A stretch of DNA of 36,285 nucleotides from the NCBI RefSeq assembly GCF_900091955.1, contig NZ_FMDF01000141.1, positions 1 through 36,285 on the forward strand, written 5' to 3'. The stretch is from Streptomyces sp. Ncost-T10-10d (GTDB taxonomy: Bacteria; Actinomycetota; Actinomycetes; Streptomycetales; Streptomycetaceae). How positions within the stretch are numbered: the first letter of the stretch is position 1; each line of letters opens with the position of its first letter. The translations under genes were made by a program, and so were the position numbers. The notes beneath the pieces were generated by a model. That model had not been told where the DNA came from, did not search any database, and saw only the letters and a list, made by a program, of their open reading frames with translations. Shown piece after piece: positions 23,424 through 31,550 of this stretch.

Positions 23424-23944
23424 TCAGTCGGCCAGGCCGCTCGCGCACCAGGCCACCGCCTCCTCAGGGGAGTCGAAGGGCCGAAGGGCCGTGTGTTCGT
23501 CCTGCTCCCCGGTGCCGGGGAGCAGGACGAGGTGGCCCGCCGGGTCGGCCACGGCGGTACGCACTCCGCCTTCCACGAGCCGGCCGAGTCCGCTCTGCAG
23601 CACCGCGCGGGCCACCGAGTCGATGCCGGTCACCTGCCGCAGATCCAGCACCGCGGCCCCCGTCTCTGCGGTCGCGCCTCGTCCAAGGCATACAGCACCC
23701 GTTCGACCGCGGTGAAGTCGAGAGCGTAGACGAACGGTTTCGACACGGACTGCATGGTGAACGGGGCGTCGGCGTCACCGGTGCTGTAGCAGTGGCCGTC
23801 CATGCTGATCAGCGCCAGTCCGAACGCATCCGGGTCCGCCAGCGCCAGTTGTGGGATGTAGTCGGCGAGTTGGCCGTCCCGCAGCCCGGCGAACCGCGTG
23901 TGCAGTTCGCGCAGGGCATCGGTGACGGCTTCGGCGGCGCTCAC
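23424..23944 (-). pseudogene. glsA: Glutaminase-STAS fusion with deleted catalytic core and frameshift
   Basis: Starts as a normal beta-lactamase-fold glutaminase: LADYIPQLALADPDAFGLAL, then the nucleophile motif MQSVSKPFVYAL (Ser66, Lys69). It then jumps straight to the beginning of a STAS domain (DFTAVERVLYALDEA). About 200 or more residues of catalytic domain are missing between residues 75 and 76. A one-base shift follows: the first frame stops at 23630, while the rest of the STAS domain continues in another frame (AAVLDLRQVTGIDSVARAVL ... FDSPEEAVAWCASGLAD) to the stop at 23424. GlsA with a C-terminal STAS domain is known in actinobacteria. Two independent lesions mark it as dead. Convergent with the nuclease gene. 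Confidence 0.85.
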
Positions 23945-23956
23945 CCGGCCCGGCCG

Positions 23957-24523
23957 TCAGCTGCGCTCGGCCTGGGCGATCCGGGGGAACGTCTTGACGC
24001 CGGCCGCCTTGCGGCTGTTGGCGTGCTGGCTGACGGTCCCACCGGGCGGGACGTCCGCGAAGCCGAGCACCACGGAGTCGAGCACCTTCCCGGACGAGTC
24101 GACGAACTCCACCTTGACGGCGTAGAAGGCGGCCTTGTCCGTGCGGTTGGTGACGCGGACGAGGGCGCTGCGGAACTGCTCGGACTTCGCGACCGGCAGT
24201 CCCGTCACCGAGACGTCCGTGACCGCGTTGCCCCGTCCCTTGACGCCCGTGAGCTGCTTGGCGGCCTGCTGCCGGTTGCGCTCGGCGGCAGCGGAGACCG
24301 AGGCCGCGAATTCCTGCTGGCTACGCGGACTGGCGCTCGCGGACCCGGTCATGGCCGGTTCCGGGGACACCGTACGGGTGCTCCTGGCCGTGCCCTGCGA
24401 GGAGGTGCCGGTACCGCCGCAGGCGGCGGTACCGGCGATGATCGACACGGCCAGCACGGCTGGGGTCAGATTGCGGGCTGCGCGGCCGCCGAGGGCGTGC
24501 CGCAAGGGGCTGGTCGGGTTCAC
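23957..24523 (-). CDS. Putative lipoprotein of unknown function
   Basis: 188 aa. N-terminal signal AARNLTPAVLAVSIIAGTAA is followed by Cys35, a likely lipobox with an atypical -3 position. A Ser/Thr-rich linker (36-70) and a beta-rich domain follow (about 100-180, VTDVSVTGLPVAKSEQFRSA ... AVKVEFVDSSGKVLDSVVLG), which resembles FxLYD/DUF3426-type extracellular folds. The pattern suggests an anchored cell-surface protein; no enzymatic residues stand out. GTG start with GGAG upstream. It starts 12 bp from the glutaminase pseudogene on the same strand. Function unknown. Confidence 0.75.
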   Translation of the reverse strand: MNPTSPLRHALGGRAARNLTPAVLAVSIIAGTAACGGTGTSSQGTARSTRTVSPEPAMTGSASASPRSQQEFAASVSAAAERNRQQAAKQLTGVKGRGNAVTDVSVTGLPVAKSEQFRSALVRVTNRTDKAAFYAVKVEFVDSSGKVLDSVVLGFADVPPGGTVSQHANSRKAAGVKTFPRIAQAERS

Positions 24524-24639
24524 GGACGCTCCGTCTGCTCGGAAGGGCGTAAGGGAGTTGGAGAGGCAGGGAGAGATGAGGAAAAAAGGGGTGAGGCAGA
24601 GACGGTACGGGGAACCGGACCGCCGGGCTCGCCGGTCGG

Positions 24640-25134
24640 TCAGGCCGCGTCCTCGCCGAAGATCTCGCGCAGCCGCGCCTCGCTCTGCGTGTCCAGGTTG
24701 CTGTGCAGCAGTTCGGCGCCGCCGTCGGGCATGGCGTCACTGATCCGCTCGGGCACCTCGTTCACGGTCAGCAGGAACAGGGCCGAAGTCCCGGGCGTCA
24801 CCTTCTCCTTGACCTCGGCGATGAAGTCGTCGTCGATGCCGACATCGGCCAGCTTGCCGCCCAGCGCCCCGGCCGCCGCACCGATCGCGGCACCCAGCAG
24901 CGGCATCAGGAAGATCAGCCCGAAGAGCATTCCCCAGAACGTGCCGCTCAGTGCGCCGGCACCGACGAGGTTGATCAACTGCTTGGTCCTGGGCTTCGCC
25001 CGGTCGGCGGGCCAGCTGACCACGGCCGCGTCAAGGATCTTGATCAACCCCTGCTTCTGGAGGGACTTGAGCGTGGTCTCCGCGTTCTCCGCGCCCTCGG
25101 CCGACTGGAACTTCCACACGGTGAGCGTGGACAT
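24640..25134 (-). CDS. DUF1269 family membrane protein
   Basis: 164 aa. MSTLTVWKFQSAEGAENAET opens a ferredoxin-like domain, followed by a Gly/Ala-rich hydrophobic hairpin (about 57-95, GAGALSGTFWGMLFGLIFLM and GAAIGAAAGALGGKLADVGI). The C-terminal alpha/beta part reads DDDFIAEVKEKVTPGTSALF. This is the layout of the DUF1269 family, often annotated as a stress-linked membrane protein; its biochemical role is not established. A perfect AGGAGG lies just before the ATG at 25134. Divergent from the baeRF gene. Confidence 0.88.
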   Translation of the reverse strand: MSTLTVWKFQSAEGAENAETTLKSLQKQGLIKILDAAVVSWPADRAKPRTKQLINLVGAGALSGTFWGMLFGLIFLMPLLGAAIGAAAGALGGKLADVGIDDDFIAEVKEKVTPGTSALFLLTVNEVPERISDAMPDGGAELLHSNLDTQSEARLREIFGEDAA

Positions 25135-25173
25135 CGCGCGTACCTCCTGAGACCGACAATGAAGAACTCGCCC

Positions 25174-25179
25174 ATATTA
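25174..25179 (-). promoter_or_regulatory. Probable -10 element of DUF1269 gene
   Basis: TAATAT on the minus strand, about 40 bp upstream of the DUF1269 ATG, within an AT-rich pocket (25170-25215) of otherwise GC-rich DNA. No strong -35 box is visible at 17 or 18 bases, so an alternative sigma factor or an activator is possible. Confidence 0.35.
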
Positions 25180-25261
25180 GGATCAAAAGGTATGAATTGA
25201 CTCGTCGAATTCACCCGCTTCACTCGGAAGCGGATGCCAGCCGAGGCCCTGGGAGAGAACG

Positions 25262-26377
25262 ATGGATGCGGACGCCCTGACAACCGGCCTGCTGCAGGAA
25301 CTGCGGGCGGCCAAGCCCTATCCGGCCGTGTCCCTGACCATGCCGACGCACCGCCGCGCCCCGGACAATGCCCAGGACGCCGTTCGGCTGCGCAACCTGG
25401 TGTCCGGGGCCGTCAGCCGGCTGGAAGCGGATCCCGCGGTCACCCGCGAGGCCCGGAACGCCATCAAGGAGCAGCTCGACCGGACAGTCGACGAGGTGGA
25501 CCCTCGCCGGGCCCTGGACGCCCTGGTCGTCCTCGCCACCGCCGACGAACACCAGATCTGGCAGCTTCCCCGGACCGCACCCGAGCGGGTGGTCCTCAGC
25601 GACACCTATCTCACCCGCAACCTGGTCGCGGCGAAGGCCCAGGCCCAGCCGTTCTGGGCGCTCACCGTGTCGGCCGAGCACGCCGCCCTGTGGAGCGGTA
25701 CGGCGGACGTCCTGCACGAGGAGCAGAGCGGCGGATTCCCGCTGACGGCTCCGAGGGAGGCTCCCAACCCGCAGCGCGAGGAGCGGATCGGCGACACACC
25801 GAGCACCTTCAGCGACGAGGAGACGCGCAACTTCCTGCGCACCGCCGACGAGAAGCTGCGCACGGTACTGGCCACGGACCCGCGCCCGCTGTATCTGGTC
25901 GGCCTCGCCCCCGCGCTCGCCCTGCTGGACGAGGTCGGAGAGGGCGCCAAATCGGCCGTGGGCCGGGTCACCAAGGGTGTACCGGCCGACATGACACCGG
26001 CCGACCTGCTCAAGGAACTGCGGCCGGCGCTCGACGAGCGCCGGCAGCGGTTCGCGGCGGAGATCGACGGCAAACTGGACGAGGCACGCGGCCGTCGCGC
26101 CTTCGCCGGTGGTCTCGACGAGGTGTGGGCCGCGGTGCGGGAGGGTCGCGCCGGACTGGTCGCGGTGGAGGAGCACTTCCAGCAGACGGTGCGGGTGACG
26201 GACGAGCACCTCGAACCGGTGAGCGGCGAAGCCGCGGACCTCACGGACGGCTCGGTCCGAGAGGACATCGTGGACGAGCTCGTCGAGGCGGCGCTGGACA
26301 GCGGCACCGACGTGGTCTTCCTCGCGGACGACTCGCTCGCGGAGTACGGGCGGATCGCTGCGGCCCTGCGCTACTGA
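25262..26377 (+). CDS. Bacterial archaeo-eukaryotic release factor (baeRF) family protein
   Basis: 371 aa. PYPAVSLTMPTHRRAPDNAQ near the N-terminus, ALDALVVLATADEHQIWQLP, then LRTVLATDPRPLYLVGLAPA, and the C-terminal L7Ae/Pelota-like tail VEAALDSGTDVVFLADDSLA and EYGRIAAALRY. These features match the baeRF class (family 3-like), bacterial relatives of aRF1/Pelota thought to act on ribosomes or in ribosome-linked stress; direct function is unproven. GGGAGAG precedes the ATG at 25262. Divergent from the DUF1269 gene with 127 bp between. Confidence 0.8.
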   Translation: MDADALTTGLLQELRAAKPYPAVSLTMPTHRRAPDNAQDAVRLRNLVSGAVSRLEADPAVTREARNAIKEQLDRTVDEVDPRRALDALVVLATADEHQIWQLPRTAPERVVLSDTYLTRNLVAAKAQAQPFWALTVSAEHAALWSGTADVLHEEQSGGFPLTAPREAPNPQREERIGDTPSTFSDEETRNFLRTADEKLRTVLATDPRPLYLVGLAPALALLDEVGEGAKSAVGRVTKGVPADMTPADLLKELRPALDERRQRFAAEIDGKLDEARGRRAFAGGLDEVWAAVREGRAGLVAVEEHFQQTVRVTDEHLEPVSGEAADLTDGSVREDIVDELVEAALDSGTDVVFLADDSLAEYGRIAAALRY

Positions 26378-26507
26378 ACAGGCCGGCAGCACGCCGCTTC
26401 GGGCAGGTGGCAGGCATGCGGGCTCCGGGGGCCGCTGGGACACTGGGGAAGGGCCCGATCCGCCCCGGACCGAGTCCCGGGGCGGATCCCAGCGAGAGGA
26501 GCGCACC

Positions 26508-26831
26508 ATGCCACGCGGATCCAACCCCAAACGGGAACGACAGTACGAACACATCAAGGAGAGCGCGCAGGAGCGCGGGGTCAGCGAGGAGCGGGCCGAG
26601 GAGATCGCGGCCCGCACGGTCAACAAGGAGCGCGCCCGCGCCGGCGAGTCGAGGACCGCAAGCCGTACGTCCATCGAGGACATGTCGTCCTCACGACGCG
26701 GCGGTCTGCGCTCCCACAGCGGAGCCGAGGGGCCCACTCGCGACCAGCTCTACGAAGAGGCGAGGAAGAAGAACGTCCACGGACGGTCCCACATGACGAA
26801 GGCCCAGCTGGCAAAGGCCGTCGGCCGCTGA
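26508..26831 (+). CDS. Small basic Rho-N/SAP-like protein
   Basis: 107 aa, very hydrophilic and rich in Arg, Glu and Ser. Helical PRGSNPKRERQYEHIKESAQ and RGVSEERAEEIAARTVNKER open it; a Rho-N/SAP-like ending reads TRDQLYEEARKKNVHGRSHM followed by TKAQLAKAVGR. Such proteins are commonly labelled plasmid stabilization protein in actinobacteria, on weak grounds; a nucleic-acid-binding role is more likely from the C-terminal motif. GAGAGGAG precedes the ATG. It stands 130 bp after the baeRF gene on the same strand. Confidence 0.82.
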   Translation: MPRGSNPKRERQYEHIKESAQERGVSEERAEEIAARTVNKERARAGESRTASRTSIEDMSSSRRGGLRSHSGAEGPTRDQLYEEARKKNVHGRSHMTKAQLAKAVGR

Positions 26832-26859
26832 GCCCACGTCACGGGGACCGGGGGCGGTG

Positions 26860-29247
26860 TCAGCCGCTCCAGGTCCAGTCGGCCACCTCGGGCAGGTCCG
26901 TGCCGTGTTCACGGATCCAGGCGTGGTGGCGGGTACGGACATCCGCCATCGCCTGGCGCACCGCCACGGCCCGGACGCCGAGGCCGGGTACCCGGTCGAT
27001 GGCATCCATGACCAGCCGGTATCGGTCCAGGTCATTGCGGACCACCATGTCGAAGGGCGTGGTGGTGGTGCCCTTCTCCTTGTAGCCCCGCACGTGCAGA
27101 TGGGCATGGCCGGCCCGCCGGTAGGCCAGTCGGTGGATCAGCCACGGGTAGCCGTGGTAAGCGAAGATCACCGGGGTGTTCCTGGTGAATACCGCGTCGT
27201 ACTCGGAGTCCGGCATTCCGTGCGGGTGCTCCCCTTGGGGCAGCAGCCGCGTCATGTCGACCACATTGACCACCCGTACCGCCAGTTCCGGCAGATGCCT
27301 GCGCAGCAGATCGGCTGCCGCCAGAGTCTCCAGCGTGGGTACGTCACCGGCGCAGGCGAGCACCACGTCGGGTTCGCGGCTGCCGTCCTCCGTGCCCGCC
27401 CACTCCCACACACCCGCTCCGCGGGCACAGTGCGCCCGGGCCTCGTCCATGGTGAGCCAGTCGAAGCTCGGCTGCTTGCCCGCCACGATCACATTGACGT
27501 AGTCCCGGCTGCGCAGTGCGTGGTCGGCGGTGGAGAGCAGGGTGTTGGCGTCCGGCGGCAGATAGACCCGTACGACTTCCGGGCTCTTGTTGAGGATGTG
27601 GTCGACGAAGCCGGGGTCCTGATGGGAGAACCCGTTGTGGTCCTGGCGCCATACGTGCGAGGTGAGCAGGTAGTTGAGCGAGGCGATGGGGCGGCGCCAG
27701 GCCAGCCCACGGGATGTCCTGAGCCATTTGATGTGCTGGTTGACCATCGAGTCGACGATGTGGGCGAACGCCTCGTAGCAGGAGAAGAGGCCGTGCCGAC
27801 CGGTGAGGAGGTACCCCTCCAGCCAGCCCTGGCACAGATGCTCGGAGAGCACCTCCATGACACGTCCGTCGCGGGAGAGGTGCTCGTCGGTCGGCAGGAT
27901 CCGCTCCTGCCATGCCTTGCCGGAGGACTCGTAGAGGGCGTCGAGCCGGTTCGACGCGGTTTCGTCGGGGCCCACGACCCGGAAGTCGCGGCGTTCGGCG
28001 GTGGCGGCCATGACGGCCTCCAGCAGACCGCCGAGCACTCGCGTCGGCTCGTGCAGCACGGTGCCGGGCTTGTCGACGTCGACGGCGTGGTCGTCCAGCG
28101 GCGGGATGGGCAGATCGCGCAGGAGCAGACCGCCGTTGGCGTACGGGGTCGCGCCGAGCCGGGCGGTGCCTTCGGGCACGCAGTCGAGCACCTGGGCAGT
28201 GGGGCGCCCCGACGTGTCGAAGAGTTCCTCCGGCCGGTAGGAGCGCATCCACGCCTCCAGCTGGCGCAGATGTTCGGGGTTGTCCCGGACGCCGGGCAGC
28301 GGGACCTGATGGGCGCGCCAGGTGCCTTCGACGGGCGCCCCGTCGACCTCGACCGGGCCGGTCCAGCCCTTGGGGGTGCGCAGCACGATCATCGGCCAGT
28401 GCGGGCGCTCGGTGTCGCCGCCGGTACGGGCTGCGGCCTGGAGCTCCCGGATGCGGTCCACGGCCCGGTCCATCGCGGCGGCCATCGCCCGGTGGACGGT
28501 GAGGGGGTCGTCGCCGCCGACATACAGGGGGTCGTGCCCGTATCCGCGCAGCAGGGCGTCGAGTTCCGGCTCGGGAAGGCGGGCGAGAACGGTCGGGTTG
28601 GCGATCTTGTAGCCGTTGAGGTGGAGGATCGGCAGGACGGCTCCGTCGTGCACCGGGTCGAGAAATTTGTTGGAGTGCCAGGACGCGGCAAGTGGTCCGG
28701 TCTCGGCCTCCCCGTCACCGATGACGCAGGTGACGAGCAGGTCCGGGTGGTCGAGGGCGGCACCGTATGCGTGGGTGAGTGCGTAGCCGAGCTCGCCGCC
28801 CTCGTGAATCGAGCCGGGAGTCTCCGGTGCCACGTGGCTGGGCACCCCGCCGGGGAAGGAGAACTGTTTGAACAGCAGCCCCATGCCCTGGGCGTCACGG
28901 CTGACGTCGGGGTACGTCTCCGAGTAGCTGCCCTCCAGCCAGGAGTTGGCGAGGACGGCGGGTCCGCCGTGGCCGGGACCCCAGACGCACAGGCCCTGGA
29001 CGCCGCGGGACTTGATGACGCGGTTGAGATGGGTGTGGACCAGGTTCAGTCCGGGTGAAGTTCCCCAGTGGCCGAGCAGGCGCGGCTTGATGTGCTCCCG
29101 GGTGAGCGGCCGGGTCAGGAGCGGGTTGGCCATCAGATAGATCTGCCCCACGGCCAGATAGTTGGCGGCACGCCAGTGCGCGTCGAGGGCCGCGATCTCT
29201 TCGTCGGAGGGGCTGGGCGTCACTGCCGGGTGGGCGGCATGACTCAT
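26860..29247 (-). CDS. Phosphoketolase (xylulose-5-P/fructose-6-P)
   Basis: 795 aa, full length. A thiamine-diphosphate enzyme that splits xylulose 5-phosphate (or fructose 6-phosphate) with phosphate into acetyl phosphate plus glyceraldehyde 3-phosphate (or erythrose 4-phosphate). Landmarks: LGHWGTSPGLN (58-68), VWGPGHGGPA (88-97), the ThDP/Mg motif GDGEAETGP (177-185), SFPGGVPSHVAPETPGSIHE, DHNGFSHQDPGF, and HLHVRGYKEKGTTTTPFDMV near the C-terminus. The ATG at 29247 follows AGGAGA. Its start lies ten bases after the stop of the aldehyde dehydrogenase, so the two share an operon. It would supply acetyl phosphate and ATP independently of respiration. Substrate preference is not decided. Confidence 0.95.
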   Translation of the reverse strand: MSHAAHPAVTPSPSDEEIAALDAHWRAANYLAVGQIYLMANPLLTRPLTREHIKPRLLGHWGTSPGLNLVHTHLNRVIKSRGVQGLCVWGPGHGGPAVLANSWLEGSYSETYPDVSRDAQGMGLLFKQFSFPGGVPSHVAPETPGSIHEGGELGYALTHAYGAALDHPDLLVTCVIGDGEAETGPLAASWHSNKFLDPVHDGAVLPILHLNGYKIANPTVLARLPEPELDALLRGYGHDPLYVGGDDPLTVHRAMAAAMDRAVDRIRELQAAARTGGDTERPHWPMIVLRTPKGWTGPVEVDGAPVEGTWRAHQVPLPGVRDNPEHLRQLEAWMRSYRPEELFDTSGRPTAQVLDCVPEGTARLGATPYANGGLLLRDLPIPPLDDHAVDVDKPGTVLHEPTRVLGGLLEAVMAATAERRDFRVVGPDETASNRLDALYESSGKAWQERILPTDEHLSRDGRVMEVLSEHLCQGWLEGYLLTGRHGLFSCYEAFAHIVDSMVNQHIKWLRTSRGLAWRRPIASLNYLLTSHVWRQDHNGFSHQDPGFVDHILNKSPEVVRVYLPPDANTLLSTADHALRSRDYVNVIVAGKQPSFDWLTMDEARAHCARGAGVWEWAGTEDGSREPDVVLACAGDVPTLETLAAADLLRRHLPELAVRVVNVVDMTRLLPQGEHPHGMPDSEYDAVFTRNTPVIFAYHGYPWLIHRLAYRRAGHAHLHVRGYKEKGTTTTPFDMVVRNDLDRYRLVMDAIDRVPGLGVRAVAVRQAMADVRTRHHAWIREHGTDLPEVADWTWSG

Positions 29248-29257
29248 GTTGTGTCTC

Positions 29258-30682
29258 CTAGGACGTGGCGTCGACGGGATCGGGGCCGTACCAGACCGTG
29301 GTCGCGTTGCAGAATTCGCGGATGCCGTGCCCGGAGAGTTCGCGTCCGTAGCCGGAGCGCTTCACGCCGCCGAAGGGCAGCGCGGGATGGGACGCCGTCA
29401 TGCCGTTGAAGAAGACACCACCTGCCTCCAGATCGCGCACACAGCGACGGGCCTCGTCCGCGTCGCGGGTCCATACGTTGGAGCTGAGCCCGAAGGGGCT
29501 GTCGTTGGCGAGCGCCATGGCTTCGTCCAGCCCTTCGACGCGGTAGAGCGTGGCGACGGGGCCGAAGGTCTCCTCGCGGTGGATGCGCATGCCGGTCGTG
29601 ATCCCGGTGAGGACAGTGGGTGCGTAGAACCAGCCCCGCTCCAGCTCCGGGCCCAGGTCGTCGGGCCGGCCGCCTCCGCAGAGCACGCTCGCGCCCTGCC
29701 GTACCGCGTCCTCCACCAGCTCCTCCAGGTCTGCGCGGCCCTGTTCGCTGGAGAGCGGTCCGACGTCGGTGGATTCCTGCAGCGGGTCGCCGACCGTCAG
29801 ATCACGCATACCCACGGTGAACCGCTCGGCGAACTCGTCGTACACCTCCGTGTGCACGATGAACCGTTTGGCGGCGATGCAGGACTGGCCATTGTTCTGC
29901 ACGCGGGCGGTCACAGCGGTCCGGGCGGCCCTGGCGACGTCCGCCGACGGCATGACGAGATACGGGTCGCTGCCGCCCAGTTCCAGCACGGTGTGCTTCA
30001 CCTCGTCGCCGGCGATCGACGCGACCGAGCGGCCGGCCGGCTCGCTGCCGGTGAGGGTGGCAGCGGCGACCCGGGGATCGCGGAGGATCGACTCGACCGC
30101 TCCGGATCCCACCAGCAGTGTCTGGAAGCATCCCGCAGGGAATCCGGCCCGGCGGAACAGGCCCTCCAGATACATCGCCGTCTGCGGGACGTTCGACGCG
30201 TGCTTGAGCAGACCGACGTTCCCGGCCATCAGCGCGGGGGCGGCGAATCGTACGACCTGCCAGAGCGGGAAGTTCCACGGCATCACGGCAAGGACGGCGC
30301 CCAGTGGGCGGTAGTGGACATAGGCCCTGGAGGCACCGGAGTCCTGCACATCGTCCGGTGGCGGATGCTCGTCCGCGAGCAGTTCTTCGGCGTGGGCCGC
30401 GTACCAGCGCATCGCCTTCACACACTTGGCGGCCTCCGCTCGGGCCGCTTTGACGGGCTTGCCCATTTCGGTGGTCATGGTGCGCGCGATGTCCTGCACG
30501 TCCTCGTCGAGAAGACCGGCGGCCCGGTTCAGCAGGCCCGCCCGCTCGTCGAATCCGGTGGTGCGGTACTGCCGGAACGCGGTGTCGGCGGCGTCGAGCT
30601 TCTGCTCGATCTCCGCCTCTCCCAGTGCGTCGAACGTTCTGAGCGTCTCGCCGTTCGCGGGGTTGACCGTCGCGATGGGCAT
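29258..30682 (-). CDS. NAD(P)-dependent aldehyde dehydrogenase (succinate-semialdehyde type)
   Basis: 474 aa, full length. Oxidises an aldehyde to an acid with NAD(P)+. Residues: PWNFP (135-139), Lys160 in GLLKHASN, TGSEPAGRSV (211-220), catalytic base Glu234 in VLELGGSDP, nucleophile Cys268 in NNGQSCIAAKRF, and EETFGPVATLY near residue 370. The short N-terminus IATVNPANGETLRTF is typical of the GabD/SSADH-like subgroup; substrate specificity is inferred only by likeness. The ATG at 30682 follows GGAGG eight bases upstream. First gene of an operon with phosphoketolase. An aldehyde-oxidising enzyme next to acetyl-phosphate formation suggests fermentation or overflow handling. Confidence 0.93.
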   Translation of the reverse strand: MPIATVNPANGETLRTFDALGEAEIEQKLDAADTAFRQYRTTGFDERAGLLNRAAGLLDEDVQDIARTMTTEMGKPVKAARAEAAKCVKAMRWYAAHAEELLADEHPPPDDVQDSGASRAYVHYRPLGAVLAVMPWNFPLWQVVRFAAPALMAGNVGLLKHASNVPQTAMYLEGLFRRAGFPAGCFQTLLVGSGAVESILRDPRVAAATLTGSEPAGRSVASIAGDEVKHTVLELGGSDPYLVMPSADVARAARTAVTARVQNNGQSCIAAKRFIVHTEVYDEFAERFTVGMRDLTVGDPLQESTDVGPLSSEQGRADLEELVEDAVRQGASVLCGGGRPDDLGPELERGWFYAPTVLTGITTGMRIHREETFGPVATLYRVEGLDEAMALANDSPFGLSSNVWTRDADEARRCVRDLEAGGVFFNGMTASHPALPFGGVKRSGYGRELSGHGIREFCNATTVWYGPDPVDATS

Positions 30683-30866
30683 GACTGCGGCCTCCTTGCC
30701 TCGGTACTTCGACCGTGCAGCGCCGCGCGCCGTGCCGCAACGCGGGCCCTGCCGGGCGGATACCCGACCGGCGCGGACCATGCGTGCGGTGTGCACGCCG
30801 TCCGCGCCGGGAGGTGAGGCGTTCAACGGGTACGGAGGCCGGCAGTACCGGTCCTGGTGGCCCGGC

Positions 30867-31376
30867 TCAGACGAGAGCGGGGGCGGAGTCGGACGCCGTC
30901 GCGGTTTCGGGAACGGGGTCCGCAACGGCGACGGGCGGACGACGGAACTCGCCCGCACCGGGCAGCGGCGGCAGCGGCACCAGGTCGACGGTGCGCGGCT
31001 CCTTCGCGTACCGGGTGAACCAGACAACTTTGCCGTCGGCCGTGCGGCAGGTGCCCCAGCTGTCGCTCAGGGCCATGACGCGGCTGAGACCACCGCCGCC
31101 GGTGCTGAGCAGCCGCGGCATCTCGGAGCCGTTGTCGGCGACGGAGACCGTGAGATGCCGCCCGGACCAGCGGAGTTCGACGACACAGTTGTTGTCGTCA
31201 CCGACATGCCGGTGGACGTTGGTCAGCAACTCCTCCACACCTCGGCACACCGGCCGGATATGAAGTTCGAGACTCCAATGGCGGAGGTGCGCGGCGATTA
31301 TCCGCCGCAGCTGCGAAACACGCTCTGCCGAAACCTGGAGTTCGACCAGATAGTGCCGGTCGAATTGAACGGTCAT
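30867..31376 (-). CDS. RsbW-like ATP-binding protein (GHKL anti-sigma kinase family)
   Basis: 169 aa. A single HATPase fold with N box GVEELLTNVHRHVG (47-60), G1 box VADNGSEMP (79-87) and a shortened G2 GGGGLSRV (93-100), then a proline-rich tail with no known motif. Streptomycetes encode dozens of these short kinases; most are taken to be anti-sigma-factor kinases in partner-switching stress signalling. No anti-anti-sigma (STAS) gene or sigma factor is adjacent, so its target is unknown. GAGGAG precedes the ATG by eight bases. It lies between the Mo-hydroxylase operon and the aldehyde dehydrogenase, all on the minus strand. Confidence 0.85.
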   Translation of the reverse strand: MTVQFDRHYLVELQVSAERVSQLRRIIAAHLRHWSLELHIRPVCRGVEELLTNVHRHVGDDNNCVVELRWSGRHLTVSVADNGSEMPRLLSTGGGGLSRVMALSDSWGTCRTADGKVVWFTRYAKEPRTVDLVPLPPLPGAGEFRRPPVAVADPVPETATASDSAPALV

Positions 31377-31550
31377 CGTCGAGGCTCCTCAGATCGAGGC
31401 CCACTGACTTCGCCCCATTGAACCAACGACCCCCCGAATACGAAGAGTGAGCAGATGCCACTTCTGGGTCACTCAACAGAGTGACCCAGCAGACCCGGGT
31501 GCGCAACACGGAGGCCGACAGGTCTGCCATACAACCAGCATCTGCCCAGG

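Noticed and set aside
25220..26737. 505-aa minus-strand frame opposite the baeRF gene
   Set aside because: The plus-strand gene has a good start and conserved motifs; the antisense product is Arg/Ser-rich noise.
26857..29058. 733-aa plus-strand frame opposite phosphoketolase
   Set aside because: Phosphoketolase is unmistakable on the minus strand; the antisense product is Val/Gly/Asp-rich without domains.
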